DNA from: a virus
Reading direction: 5' to 3' (one strand)
Virus record (IMG/VR): IMGVR_UViG_3300031839_000284
Span: 1 to 53,154 of that record
Length of the DNA: 53,154 nt
Shown: in pieces, positions 38,066 through 47,059 of the stretch
How the letters are laid out: every line of letters starts with the position of its first letter
Numbering within the stretch: position 1 is the first letter of the stretch
Notes under the pieces: model-generated
The model's database searches: none
What the model was told of the DNA's origin: nothing
Seen by the model: only the letters and a program-made list of their open reading frames with translations
Position numbers and translations under genes: made by a program

Positions 38066-40050
38066 TATCTTCTATACCTATTATACAGTCCTGGAAGACC
38101 GATTCCTCCACCACCAGCAAACCTTTGAATAGGACCTGTGGGATCAAATGGAACATAAGGTCCACCAGGAGGTGTAGTTCCAGGAGGATAAGGTCCACCA
38201 GGAGGATAAGGTCCACCAGGAGGTGTAGTTCCAGGAGGTGTAGTTCCAGGAGGTGTAGTTCCAGGAGGTGTAGTTCCAGGAGGTGTAGTTCCAGGATTAT
38301 TTACAGGAGGAAGATACGGATTAGGAATAGTCCCTATGTTTGGGTAATAGTTTGAATTATACGCAGGTGCTGCACCTGCGTAACCATAACCACCTGCTAA
38401 CGGTCCAAGAGCCGCGGTAAGCGAACCAACGTTTTGTAAAGTTTGCATCGGTAAGTTGTATTGACCCACAAAGTTTTGATAATTAAGATCCATAAGGGAT
38501 TGTTGCCTACCTCTACCTAACCCACCTAATGCTAATTGTTGGTTAATATCGTTTTGTTGTAGCTGTGGTAATAAAGAAGCCATGCCGCTGTACTGTTGAC
38601 CAAGAGCACCTAATCCTTGTGCTGCTTGTTGACCTAGTCCTGCGATACCTTGACCGCCTTGTAACCCCATGTTAAATTGTTGTTGACCAAGAGCACCTAA
38701 TTGTTGTCCTCTTTGCATTTGATTTTGAAAAGCTTGTTGATCTAATTGATTTAAAGCTTGCCCTCTTTGCATAGCTACGTTAATAGCGTTCATCTCTGAT
38801 TGATTTAAAGCTTCTCCTCGGGCTAATTTAGCTTGTGCTTGTTGTGCTTCAAAACTTCCTAACTGTGCCGCTCTTGCTAACGTATTTTGAGCTTCTGTTG
38901 TTGAAAGATCTCCAAACTGTCTTCCTCTAGCCAATGCTGCAGAACCTTCTTGTTCTGCAAAACCTGCTTCTTGACCTGCTAACGAACCTAATTGTTGTGC
39001 TCTACCTAAAGCTGTTTGTGCTTGTTGTCCTGAGAAGCCTCCTTCTATACCTGCTAATCCTGATTGTAATCCTGCTAAACCTGCTTGTCTTGCTTGTTGT
39101 GATTCAAATGCTTGTTGTGCTGCATTTCTAGCACCTTCAAAACCTCCTGAACGTATTCCTGCTACTGCTTCTGCTGCTCCCCTTGCTGTATTTTCAGCAA
39201 GTTCACCACGTCTCATTCTAGATCGTGCACCGCCAAAAGCCCCACTACTAACTGCTTCATCTCTAAGACCCATATCGCCTTTAGCTAATCCCTCTCTAAC
39301 ATCTGCTAAAGTTTGTTCTACGACTGCATCTTCAAAAGGATTGTAAAAACTACTAACATTACTAGGATTAAAAGCTCGAGTAGAACCATACCCACTCATT
39401 TCTGCTCTACCTAAAGCTCCTCTCGCTTCACCGTAATCTGGTCTTGCTCCTGCAAGTTCTGCTGCTGAACCCGCTAAACCTGTTCTTGCACCTCTAAAAT
39501 CTGGTCTTGCTGAAGCTGTTTCAAACCTAGCTAAATCTAAGTTAGGTGCTCCCGCTCTAGTCATTGCTGAAGCTTCATTAAAACTGGGGAGTGATGATCT
39601 AAAATCAGCTAATCCTGGTTGTGTAAATTGAGCGTTTTGTATATCGGCTCTACCTGATTGATCAAAAGTAGCTCCTCTTGTTATATCGGAAGCTTGTCCA
39701 CTTAACTGTCTACCTGTAGTTAATCCTCGAGATATTTCATCGGTTCCTCTACCCGTAGCTCTACGTGTTAAACCTGAAGCTTCGTCTAATAACCCCGCTT
39801 GTGCTCCTAAATAGGGTCTATAACTACCAATAGCTGAATCTGCAAGATTCATTGCATATCTTTCTCTAGGATCAAATTGAGCTACTCGTGGACCTGTATA
39901 AGTAAACGGACTTGAATCAGCTTGTCCTAAATTACTAAATTGATCTCTTAAGAATTGTTGAGCATACGGGAAAATACCTTGTTGTAAAAAATCACCTACG
40001 TAACCCGCGGGGGCTTGACTTGAATATTCTTGTTCTTCTCTAGTTGCCAT
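38065..40050 (-). CDS. Glycine/alanine/glutamine-rich virion protein with proline repeats
   Basis: 661 residues. A long Ala/Gly/Gln-rich, predicted helical or fibrous region with many repeats of LGALGQQ, GQALNQ and AQQA kind from about 100 to 500. The C-terminus has five or more PGTTP repeats (38160-38294) and a final GLPGLYNRYRR. Composition resembles scaffolding/ejection proteins of podoviruses. No enzyme motif. Confidence 0.62.
   Translation of the reverse strand: MATREEQEYSSQAPAGYVGDFLQQGIFPYAQQFLRDQFSNLGQADSSPFTYTGPRVAQFDPRERYAMNLADSAIGSYRPYLGAQAGLLDEASGLTRRATGRGTDEISRGLTTGRQLSGQASDITRGATFDQSGRADIQNAQFTQPGLADFRSSLPSFNEASAMTRAGAPNLDLARFETASARPDFRGARTGLAGSAAELAGARPDYGEARGALGRAEMSGYGSTRAFNPSNVSSFYNPFEDAVVEQTLADVREGLAKGDMGLRDEAVSSGAFGGARSRMRRGELAENTARGAAEAVAGIRSGGFEGARNAAQQAFESQQARQAGLAGLQSGLAGIEGGFSGQQAQTALGRAQQLGSLAGQEAGFAEQEGSAALARGRQFGDLSTTEAQNTLARAAQLGSFEAQQAQAKLARGEALNQSEMNAINVAMQRGQALNQLDQQAFQNQMQRGQQLGALGQQQFNMGLQGGQGIAGLGQQAAQGLGALGQQYSGMASLLPQLQQNDINQQLALGGLGRGRQQSLMDLNYQNFVGQYNLPMQTLQNVGSLTAALGPLAGGYGYAGAAPAYNSNYYPNIGTIPNPYLPPVNNPGTTPPGTTPPGTTPPGTTPPGTTPPGGPYPPGGPYPPGTTPPGGPYVPFDPTGPIQRFAGGGGIGLPGLYNRYRR
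38160..38294. repeat. 15-bp coding tandem repeat (PGTTP)
   Basis: GGAGGTGTAGTTCCA is repeated head to tail five times, preceded by GGAGGATAAGGTCCACCA variants, all in frame in the 661-residue gene and encoding PGTTP or PGGPYP. Likely slippage-prone and variable in length. Confidence 0.9.
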
Positions 40051-40053
40051 AAA

Positions 40054-41061
40054 TTATCCGTATCTTTGATTACCCATTTTATTAAACGCGTCTAAACGAG
40101 CTAAACCTTTAGCATGACTACCACCACCTGCAGCATCAACTGCGGCTTTAGAAAGCATATATTCACCGTTACTTGCCATTACAGGTATAAGGTCATCTTT
40201 AGGACCTCCTGGACCTCGCATCTGTCCTCCGTGAGGCATGAACATCGGTCTTTGTAAGGCTTTACCTTGGTTAGCAAAAGTAATTTTAGAACCACCAATC
40301 GGTTGTATATTCATTTGTGCTGATCTTCTACGTGCTGAATTTCCTGGAAGTGTTTGTGTACTAACGATACTACCTTTACGTTCAGGAGCGTCAGAAAGAG
40401 CCGCACTTAATACTTTAGTAATTGCACCAATTCCTGCATTAAACATTTCAGGGTTTTCTCCTGCGTAGTTAGATATTTCTTGCATCATTGTTTGTTCTTG
40501 TCTTATTTCAGGATCGATTCCCGCTAATATTTCAGATTTTGTTGTATCGTTATTAACTATCTGATTTTCCATTATATCTTCAAGCGGTGGGTTTTCTATA
40601 ATTCCTGATTCAAAATCTACGCCTGAGTCTGGACGAGGCTCTGGTTTAGAAGGTCTACCTGACATTTTTGCAATCATAGCTTGGAGTTCTTCAAATTGTT
40701 TTAAACCATCAGAGTCTAATAAATTTGTAATTCCAAAACCGTTAGCTCTATACTGAACAGGTCCACCAAAAGCTAATGAAGCTAACCCATCTGCATCAAA
40801 ACCTGATTGTTGTAACATCAATAATAGTTTTTCTTGTTCTGTCATTTCATCAGACATAGCCATGTTTTCACTTTCGAAATCACCAAAATCTTGTACATCA
40901 CTTCCTTCAACAGGAGTAACTTGAATATCTCCTCCAGGTTGTAATGCAGGTGCTGTACCGCTACCAATAGCGGCTTTAGGATCGTTTGCAGTATTACGAG
41001 CTATTTTACCTGCAAGAAGATTACCTCCTATGGTAATTATCGCAGTTTTTATCATACTCAT
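40054..41061 (-). CDS. Virion protein with GGP-DDLIP-ASNGEY motif
   Basis: 335 residues. Signal-like start MSMIKTAIITIGGNLLAGKI and a C-terminus GPGGPKDDLIPVMASNGEYM, then LSKAAVDAAGG. The arrangement G-P-G...D-x-IP-x-x-x-S-x-GE-(Y/F)-x-(L/M)-x-x-x-AV recurs in many phage tail and virion proteins. Middle acidic with Met/Gln. ATGA overlap with the cupin gene. Confidence 0.65.
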   Translation of the reverse strand: MSMIKTAIITIGGNLLAGKIARNTANDPKAAIGSGTAPALQPGGDIQVTPVEGSDVQDFGDFESENMAMSDEMTEQEKLLLMLQQSGFDADGLASLAFGGPVQYRANGFGITNLLDSDGLKQFEELQAMIAKMSGRPSKPEPRPDSGVDFESGIIENPPLEDIMENQIVNNDTTKSEILAGIDPEIRQEQTMMQEISNYAGENPEMFNAGIGAITKVLSAALSDAPERKGSIVSTQTLPGNSARRRSAQMNIQPIGGSKITFANQGKALQRPMFMPHGGQMRGPGGPKDDLIPVMASNGEYMLSKAAVDAAGGGSHAKGLARLDAFNKMGNQRYG

Positions 41062-41618
41062 GAAAACACCTCAAACTTATTTACTAAGTTATCTATTTGT
41101 TTTAAATCAAAACCTTCTAAAGAACTTTCTGATAAATTTTCTATAGTTACTTCTTTTATCACTTCTTCTGGAGTTAAACAATCTGTTCTATGGACCGTTA
41201 TAAAAGTACATTCTTCATGAATAAACATTAATCTTTGTGTACCTGCTAAAGTGATTCCGTTATGAGGAGCTTTTACACGTTCTAATCCTTTTTCAGTATA
41301 AATAGAACATTCACCTTGCATAATAAAAAACGGATGATTTTTGTTATGAATTTTACTAACTAAAGTTAACCCTTTTGGCATAACAATCGTTCTAATGTAT
41401 TGTCCGTCTGCAAAATCATGAGTAACAGCTCCTTCCGTTTCGCCTTTTAACGAAGCTAAGTTACTGTCTTGTCCTGTGTCTTTACACAACTTATCTAAAA
41501 GTTTTTGAAACTTAGATACTTTAGTAGTGAATTCTTGTAAATTTTGTTTGTAATTTATAAACTCAGAAATTTCTTGATCAGAAAAGTTAGGCACTGTTTT
41601 TAAAGCATTAAGACTCAT
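41058..41618 (-). CDS. Cupin-domain protein in the virion operon
   Basis: 186 residues. The part from about 64 to 140 reads as a single double-stranded beta-helix: YIRTIVMPKGLTLVSKIHNK, NHPFFIMQGECSIYTEKGLE, then APHNGITLAGTQRLMFIHEE. It has H-x-x-x-H-like histidines but not a clean cupin metal set. The N- and C-terminal parts are coiled or acidic. Perhaps a structural or sugar-related protein; function unknown. Confidence 0.7.
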   Translation of the reverse strand: MSLNALKTVPNFSDQEISEFINYKQNLQEFTTKVSKFQKLLDKLCKDTGQDSNLASLKGETEGAVTHDFADGQYIRTIVMPKGLTLVSKIHNKNHPFFIMQGECSIYTEKGLERVKAPHNGITLAGTQRLMFIHEECTFITVHRTDCLTPEEVIKEVTIENLSESSLEGFDLKQIDNLVNKFEVFS

Positions 41619-41725
41619 TAGAACCTACTCCTAGCTTTTGTTTTCTTGCCTTTAGATGAATAAATTACGAAGTCAGAACGACGACCTTTATTCTTTTTGT
41701 ATGTCTTTTTATCAACTCCAACCAT
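41618..41725 (-). CDS. Tiny basic protein, 35 residues
   Basis: ATG at 41725 with GAGGAAACA before it; reads MVGVDKKTYKKNKGRRSDFV then IYSSKGKKTKARSRF, ending in TAA that overlaps the cupin start (TAATG). Net charge about +13. Similar in style to the basic micro-proteins at 46596-47159. It probably binds nucleic acid or packs in the virion; unknown. Confidence 0.65.
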   Translation of the reverse strand: MVGVDKKTYKKNKGRRSDFVIYSSKGKKTKARSRF

Positions 41726-41813
41726 TGTTTCCTCAGCGTATATAAACGTTTTGCGAGTTATAGCTCACCCCGTAAACTGCAGCACAATGGCTGAACTTTG
41801 ATTATATATCAAA

Positions 41814-41834
41814 GAAAGGGTTAATGTAAAACCC
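41814..41834 (-). terminator. Possible terminator
   Basis: Minus strand AAGGGTT, loop, AACCCTT then TTCTTTGA. The hairpin covers the stop codon of the 60-residue gene. The T-tract is short, so it is weak. Confidence 0.45.
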
Positions 41835-42003
41835 TTTTATACTCATCTTCGTTGTGATCAGTGATGATTACATCAAGCATACCGACTACATTTACCGAAT
41901 ATAACTCCGCAGTTTCTTCTGCGGCTTCAAATGATTCTGCTACAATATTAGGACCTTCGTAAAAAAGTCCATCGTGTAGGAACTCTGTAATAAAAACTTT
42001 CAT
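41821..42003 (-). CDS. Hypothetical 60-residue protein
   Basis: MKVFITEFLHDGLFYEGPNI, then acidic (EAAEETAELYS). Helix and strand mixture, no family. TAATG overlap with the coiled-coil gene upstream. Confidence 0.65.
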   Translation of the reverse strand: MKVFITEFLHDGLFYEGPNIVAESFEAAEETAELYSVNVVGMLDVIITDHNEDEYKRVLH

Positions 42004-42362
42004 TATCCGTTTAATGGATTATCGTCTTTTTTATCTAATTTAGTTTCTACTTTACGTAAGTTATCATCTAAGCTTTCTAAATCAGCTTTAATCGTAGCTA
42101 TATCCGTTTTAATTTCAGTAACATCTGGAACAGCTATACCATCAATACTTTTTTCTAAAAACTGTACAGATGTTTCGATAGCCGCGAAACGTTCTTCAAT
42201 AATCTTTTGAGCGTCTTCAGTATCTCCGATACCGCCTATCTTAGCTTCTAGGTTTTCTACTCTATTAACGTAGGTCGCACCTGTGTAGCCGAACCCTGCA
42301 AGAGTTGAAACAATACCTACAAGAGCTATTATTTGTGTTGTTTTATTTTGAAACCAATCCAT
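42003..42362 (-). CDS. Membrane-anchored coiled-coil protein
   Basis: 119 residues. One transmembrane segment (ITQ-like IIALVGIVSTLAGFGYTGA near 11-29) followed by a long coiled coil to the end (LEAKIGGIGDTEDA; ATIKADLESLDDNLRKVETK). This is an i-spanin- or XhlA-like plan. With the lysis genes nearby it may be a second lysis or envelope protein, but no clear lipoprotein partner follows. Confidence 0.65.
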   Translation of the reverse strand: MDWFQNKTTQIIALVGIVSTLAGFGYTGATYVNRVENLEAKIGGIGDTEDAQKIIEERFAAIETSVQFLEKSIDGIAVPDVTEIKTDIATIKADLESLDDNLRKVETKLDKKDDNPLNG

Positions 42363-42372
42363 AGTAATTCTC

Positions 42373-44673
42373 CTATAAAGGTGGTTGTGAATTTATTATA
42401 TCGTTCATTTTGCTTATATTACTACCCGCTAGTCCATAAAAAGCGTTTATATTATCAGGCATCGTCTCAGTATAGATGGTTCTAGACGTATACCATTGAT
42501 CTTGATCTACCATTAAAACTTTCTCGTAAGTATTAAATCCAGGAACAAAACCCATATATGCAATAATCGTATCTTCTGAACCATATTCACCTGTTTCTTC
42601 TTGTTGAGCTTCTACTTCTTCTTGTGCTGTTTGTAAATTTTGTGCTATTACATCTTCTACTGTAGTATCTGTGTCAGAAGATGTACTCATAGAACTAATC
42701 GAAGTATCTATCTGATCTTGAACTGTATTAGTATTTACGTTAGCAACAACAACCGAAGTATTAACATCGGTTGCATTCATAGAATCACTAGTAGAAGAAC
42801 TAGAAACAGACATAGAACTCATATCCAATACTTGATTTGTTTGTACGGTAGCTGAAGCAAACTGGTCTGACATACTTGGAGAACTACTCGTACTTATTCC
42901 TGCGTTACCCGACGAAGCTCCTGTAGAACTATTACTTACAACATTACCAGAAACCGCACTATTACCTGTAGCATGAATACTATTACCTGCGGTTGTTCCA
43001 CTTACACTTTGTGTAGCTGTAGCTATCGTAGAAGAAACAACTCGTAAAGCTATTTCTCTACTAATAGAGCTTTCACCTTTAGTGTTTTCTCGTTCAGCTA
43101 TTTCAAACTCTTCTTCAAAAACTTCTTCTCTTTCGATTCTTTCTTCCTCTATTTCCGCTTCTGTTATGCGTTCTTCAATCGCTTCAAACACTTCTTCTAC
43201 GGCTTCTTCCTCGAAAATTTCTTCAATAAATTCTTCTTCAGGCTCAGCAAGATCAGCAAATTCTTCTTCAATTCTTTCTTCAAAACGTTCATTAATTTCT
43301 TCTTCAAACCACTCTTCCAGTTCTTCTACGTTATCAAATTCAATAAATGTTTCAGGTTCATTATAATCCTCTACTAAAAATGTTTCTTGGAATATAAACT
43401 CATCTATTAATACTTCGTCTTGATGGAGAGGTTCGTCATGAAGGGGACTAAAAGTATCGATAAAGGGTAAAGGTTCAGGATCAAAAAATATAACAACTTC
43501 TTCAGGTTCATAACTATCAAATTGTTCATAAGATGGAAACATTTCTTCTTCATAACCGTAATCTACGTTAGTATCGTCAAAAAAAGCTACTGATTCTTCT
43601 TGTCTATACCCTGCACAAAAAGGAGCATATTGCGGATCCTCTTCACATTGCTGGTCATCGTATGCATCCCAATAGTTAGGACATGATTCACTATAAAGAT
43701 CAGTTATATCGCATTGTTGAGATAAATAAGTTTCTGCATAATATGGACATTCTTCAGAATAAAGTTGATCAATATCACATTGTTGAGTTTGATAAGCTTG
43801 AGCATATCCAGAACAAGACTCTGAATACAGTTGATCAATATCACATTGTTGAGTTTGATAAGCTTGAGCATATCCAGAACAAGATTCAGAGTATAGCTGG
43901 TCTATATCACATTGTTGAGTTTGATAGGCATCATCATAACCTGGACAAGTAGCATCATTCAAAGGGTTGCTACAATCAAGCCCACTACCAGACCCCCAGC
44001 CAAATAAAGAACCACCATTTTCTAAGTTTGTATTTTTATCAGAGTTATTCCAATCATAGTTGTAACAACTAGAAGTGTTGGTTGAGCCAGTATTGCACTC
44101 ATCATGATAGTAATAAGTGTATGAATTGTCTTTATTAGCCCCAACCTCACCTATAAGAACATCATGATTAATAATATCTAGTTCTCCGTATCGTAAATCG
44201 AAAGAATTATTATTCCAAAGTATAATTTCAAAACTATTATCAGATGCTCTATTGTATTCTCGAAGGTTATACCAACCAAAAATCATCTTACTTGAGTCTC
44301 CCCAAGACTTCATACGAGAATCGCTATCTCTTATGAGATCAGTCCAGAAAGGGTATATGGTATAAGTGTGCTGTCCGTTAATAGGGTCAGGAGTATAGTC
44401 ATTACAATAGCTCCCACTATTACCAAAATGGAGACATCCATTCGTTGCCATTCTTGCTTGGCTAAACGTAGAGCCATAAAAAGTAAAATTAAAAGAAAGG
44501 TCAATCGCAGGACTAATTCCATCATCAGATACCTCGTATGCTAATTCACCGTTAAAGTTATTAGCATTAGCATTAAGATCATAAAGGTCTTGATTAGCTT
44601 CGTATGTATACTGTCCCAATACATTAAAACTAACTAAACACCCTAATGCGTAGAATAAAACTCTTTTTTGCAT
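42373..44673 (-). CDS. Secreted nidogen-like protein with cysteine repeats
   Basis: 766 residues. A signal peptide (MQKRVLFYALGCLVSFNVLG) is followed by a domain with FNFTFYGSTFSQARMATNGC that resembles nidogen/NIDO-type extracellular domains (F-x-FYG...NG). Next come about five 22-residue repeats of the form CSGYAQAYQTQQCDIDQLYS. After them are a very acidic Glu-rich region (about 450-520), then Ser/Thr/Val/Asn low complexity, and a C-terminal globular tail. It looks like an exported adhesin or virion-attached protein. Unusual for a phage. Confidence 0.65.
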   Translation of the reverse strand: MQKRVLFYALGCLVSFNVLGQYTYEANQDLYDLNANANNFNGELAYEVSDDGISPAIDLSFNFTFYGSTFSQARMATNGCLHFGNSGSYCNDYTPDPINGQHTYTIYPFWTDLIRDSDSRMKSWGDSSKMIFGWYNLREYNRASDNSFEIILWNNNSFDLRYGELDIINHDVLIGEVGANKDNSYTYYYHDECNTGSTNTSSCYNYDWNNSDKNTNLENGGSLFGWGSGSGLDCSNPLNDATCPGYDDAYQTQQCDIDQLYSESCSGYAQAYQTQQCDIDQLYSESCSGYAQAYQTQQCDIDQLYSEECPYYAETYLSQQCDITDLYSESCPNYWDAYDDQQCEEDPQYAPFCAGYRQEESVAFFDDTNVDYGYEEEMFPSYEQFDSYEPEEVVIFFDPEPLPFIDTFSPLHDEPLHQDEVLIDEFIFQETFLVEDYNEPETFIEFDNVEELEEWFEEEINERFEERIEEEFADLAEPEEEFIEEIFEEEAVEEVFEAIEERITEAEIEEERIEREEVFEEEFEIAERENTKGESSISREIALRVVSSTIATATQSVSGTTAGNSIHATGNSAVSGNVVSNSSTGASSGNAGISTSSSPSMSDQFASATVQTNQVLDMSSMSVSSSSTSDSMNATDVNTSVVVANVNTNTVQDQIDTSISSMSTSSDTDTTVEDVIAQNLQTAQEEVEAQQEETGEYGSEDTIIAYMGFVPGFNTYEKVLMVDQDQWYTSRTIYTETMPDNINAFYGLAGSNISKMNDIINSQPPL
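43609..43946. repeat. 66-bp coding repeat encoding 22-residue cysteine units
   Basis: Five full units with two cysteines each (for example CSGYAQAYQTQQCDIDQLYS) plus a shorter end unit, inside the 766-residue gene. Middle units are almost identical at DNA level, indicating recent duplication. Confidence 0.9.
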
Positions 44674-45782
44674 TGTTTAGCTGTTTTAGTTTTCCGTGTA
44701 TACGTTTTTTTAACTAAACCTACAACATCTTTATTAATCTTGTCTCTGTTGGGGTTAGCTTCATGTGTACATTGAGCAATATAATCTTCTAAAGCGTCAT
44801 CTTTATCAGGTCTTTTTTGTGGGTTTTCTTCCCACGCTACGGTAGCTTCTTTACCAATTTTACCGTTATACGGACAAGGCGTACCAGCCATCGACATAGC
44901 TTTAAATACTCTTTCGTCTTGACAGAGTAATGCAACCGATGCTACTTTCATTCCCATATCGTATAGATACTTAGATAGTTTTAACCTTTCACAGTTTTCA
45001 TCAACAATAGTTTTACCACCAGATAAACCAAACACCTGTCCTTGAAAAGCTCCTGAGACACCTGTTGTACAGAGGTCTTGTGAGTAAGACATGATACTAG
45101 GAGCTATCGCAGACGCAGGAGGGGCTTCGCTTTTTACGTTTTGGTTAATCGTTTGCGTACTGTTCGATTCGTTTATGTTTCGATTCGTATTATCAGACTT
45201 TGAATTATTATTGTTTGTGTTGGTATTGTCTGTAGTAACGTTCGAATCTGAAGTTGATTGATTTACGTTAGTGTTAGTGTTCGTATTATTCGATGTTGAA
45301 GTTGAATTATTTGTATTATTAACGTTTTGATTAACTGTTGAATTTACCGTTGAATTAGAAGTCGAAGTGTTAACGTTATTGTTTGTGTTGGTGTTGTTTG
45401 AAGTCGAAGTCGCTGTTGAAGTGTTTACATTATTGTTCGTATTGGTGTTGACATTGGTATTTGAATTTGTGTTTGTTGCTGTACTCGTTGTTGTATTAGT
45501 ATTAAGGTTGTTGTTCGTGTTGGTATTATTGTTCGTGTTCGTGTTCGTATTGGTGTTCGTGTTGGTGTTCGTATTGGTATTTGTGTTAGTCGTTGTCGTT
45601 GTGTTGGTAGTGTCTAAACTATTGTTTTCACAGTATTGAGAACCATTAACACAAGCGGTACCAGATTGTTGGCTAGATTGAGCGTTTACGTTTATAGATA
45701 AACCAATTACAACGGTTATTAAAAACAAAATTCCAACACACGAAAAAATTTTGTCGTGTTGTTCTTCTTCTTTTTTATTCAA
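44643..45782 (-). CDS. Asn/Thr-repeat secreted or anchored protein
   Basis: 379 residues. An N-terminal hydrophobic segment ending INVNAQS is a probable signal or anchor; Cys43 and Cys50 follow. Residues about 60-215 are Asn/Thr/Ser/Val repeats (NTNTNTNTNTNT, NNNTNTN). The last 150 residues are ordered: SAIAPSIMSYSQDLCTTGVS, GKTIVDENCERLKLSKYLYD, then CQDERVF and GTPCPYNG, with paired cysteines. It overlaps the nidogen-like gene by 31 nt and is presumably expressed with it. Confidence 0.65.
   Translation of the reverse strand: MNKKEEEQHDKIFSCVGILFLITVVIGLSINVNAQSSQQSGTACVNGSQYCENNSLDTTNTTTTTNTNTNTNTNTNTNTNTNTNNNTNTNNNLNTNTTTSTATNTNSNTNVNTNTNNNVNTSTATSTSNNTNTNNNVNTSTSNSTVNSTVNQNVNNTNNSTSTSNNTNTNTNVNQSTSDSNVTTDNTNTNNNNSKSDNTNRNINESNSTQTINQNVKSEAPPASAIAPSIMSYSQDLCTTGVSGAFQGQVFGLSGGKTIVDENCERLKLSKYLYDMGMKVASVALLCQDERVFKAMSMAGTPCPYNGKIGKEATVAWEENPQKRPDKDDALEDYIAQCTHEANPNRDKINKDVVGLVKKTYTRKTKTAKQCKKEFYSTH
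45480..45605. repeat. Asn/Thr coding repeat tract
   Basis: Repeated GTGTTCGTATTGGT-like words on the plus strand, encoding NTNTNT on the minus strand. The mixed use of AAT/AAC and ACA/ACT codons hides the unit at DNA level. Confidence 0.85.
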
Positions 45783-46162
45783 GAATCTTCACCTTTAAAC
45801 TGTTTACTACTACCTGTTGTACCAGCATATAAACCAAACCATGCGGCACCCGCACCTACTACAATAGAAATAAGACCTGATTGTTCAAAACTAGGTTCAG
45901 GAAGTTCCATAAACCAAATAGTACATTTATACAATAAAACAATATAAACAGTTAAAAAAGCTCTAGGGAAAATACGCCATGAGTCTACCGCTTTAGCTAA
46001 ATGAATCCATTTTTGATGTGGGTTTATTTTATCATCAGCTTCTAAATCTCTTATTTTATCTTTAAGATCAGATATTTCTTGTATCATCGCCATGAACTTA
46101 TTGAGATCCATCTCAACTTCATTACGATCCATATCTCCACCAAATCTACCGTCGTTATTCAT
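45779..46162 (-). CDS. Holin candidate (two membrane segments)
   Basis: 127 residues. A charged cytoplasmic N-terminus with a helix, then AFLTVYIVLLYKCTIWF (about 70-86) and GLISIVVGAGAAWFGLYAG (about 99-117), with a short hydrophilic loop. The last helix with G-A-G-A-A resembles GTA/phage holins. ATGA overlap with the Asn/Thr protein. Its place beside lysozyme and SNase genes supports a lysis role; experimental proof absent. Confidence 0.6.
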   Translation of the reverse strand: MNNDGRFGGDMDRNEVEMDLNKFMAMIQEISDLKDKIRDLEADDKINPHQKWIHLAKAVDSWRIFPRAFLTVYIVLLYKCTIWFMELPEPSFEQSGLISIVVGAGAAWFGLYAGTTGSSKQFKGEDS

Positions 46163-46163
46163 T

Positions 46164-46595
46164 TTATTTCTCCGTTTCTACTGGAACAAACTCTCCTAAT
46201 TCTATTAACTTGCGTCTGTTTTCCATATGCTCTGCTTCAACGTCTTCTTTGTTTTGACCATGATACCTAACTGCAAGAAAGTTTAATACCATTTTTTCGT
46301 TAATGTCTACACCGTCTACAATAACAGCCCCTAAAACACGTCCATATTTACCTTTAGAATCTTTTAGTTTAGATTGTAAAACAATTTTTTTACCATTGTT
46401 TATTGCGTCTTGTAAGAACTTAGAGGCTAATTTACCTCTAGCTTTTTCGTCTTTGTCTCGGGTTCTGCTTTCAGGCGTGTCAATACCGTATAAGCGTACT
46501 CTACACTTATGCAATATATCAAAACCAAGATCAAGAGTAACGTCAATGGTATCGCCATCAACCACTTTGTTAACCCTACAACTATATTCATACAT
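46164..46595 (-). CDS. Staphylococcal-nuclease-like protein
   Basis: 143 residues. KVVDGDTIDV (DGDT motif), RVRLYGIDTPE (active-site Arg and acidic residues) and KGKYGRVLGAV are the SNase core, with near-full length of the domain. No signal peptide. It is expected to cleave DNA or RNA with calcium; in phages it may degrade host DNA. It directly follows the basic micro-protein genes. Confidence 0.88.
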   Translation of the reverse strand: MYEYSCRVNKVVDGDTIDVTLDLGFDILHKCRVRLYGIDTPESRTRDKDEKARGKLASKFLQDAINNGKKIVLQSKLKDSKGKYGRVLGAVIVDGVDINEKMVLNFLAVRYHGQNKEDVEAEHMENRRKLIELGEFVPVETEK

Positions 46596-46871
46596 CTAAC
46601 ATTTCCATCTTCTTCTAGCCGCTTTACCTCGTTCACCTTTCCAACCTTTTGATCTAGCACAAAATGATTTACGTCTTTTTGCTGCTTTACTACCTTTTTT
46701 AACTTTACCTGTAACCGCTGTTTTTAGTTTTGATCCAGGATTTTTACGTCGATAAGCCGCTACGCCTTTCTTAGTCATACCCGCACCAGACTTAGTAGAT
46801 CGGAAATTAGCTCCCTTACCCTTCGTAGTACGTCGTATAGACTTTTCTTTGCGTTTCTTAGCCTTAGCCAT
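46596..46871 (-). CDS. Lysine/arginine-rich micro-protein (DUF6321-like)
   Basis: 91 residues, about 35 basic. Pattern AGMTKKGVAAYRRKNPGSKL with TAVTGKVKKGSKAAKRRKSF and a final CARSKGW...RRRW-KC recalls DUF6321, found in many phage tail operons. Likely binds nucleic acid or lies in the virion; function unknown. Confidence 0.75.
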   Translation of the reverse strand: MAKAKKRKEKSIRRTTKGKGANFRSTKSGAGMTKKGVAAYRRKNPGSKLKTAVTGKVKKGSKAAKRRKSFCARSKGWKGERGKAARRRWKC

Positions 46872-47059
46872 TACTTTTTCTTTTTAAGCTTCTTAGCGGT
46901 CTTAGCGGAACGTTTAAAGGCTGCTGCAGTCGGAGCACCTTTAGCTCCTTTCTTTCGCATTTTTCTGCCTTCTTTACGTTTTTTGTTTATATTGTAATAT
47001 AAACCTTTTTTAGCTGTTCGACCATCTTTAGTCTTGTGGGTTTTACTTTTTCTTGGCAC
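46871..47059 (-). CDS. Lysine-rich micro-protein
   Basis: 62 residues: MPRKSKTHKTKDGRTAKKGL, then a run of lysine and arginine with KGAPTAAAFKRSAKTAKK near the end. Strongly basic, no domain. One-nt overlap downstream and 17 nt upstream with other basic genes. Confidence 0.7.
   Translation of the reverse strand: MPRKSKTHKTKDGRTAKKGLYYNINKKRKEGRKMRKKGAKGAPTAAAFKRSAKTAKKLKKKK

Noticed and set aside
38125-38355. Plus-strand Arg/Ser-rich frame
   Set aside because: Shadow of the proline repeats on the other strand.
43609-43946. CRISPR-like or noncoding repeat array
   Set aside because: The 66-bp units are in frame and encode cysteine repeats.
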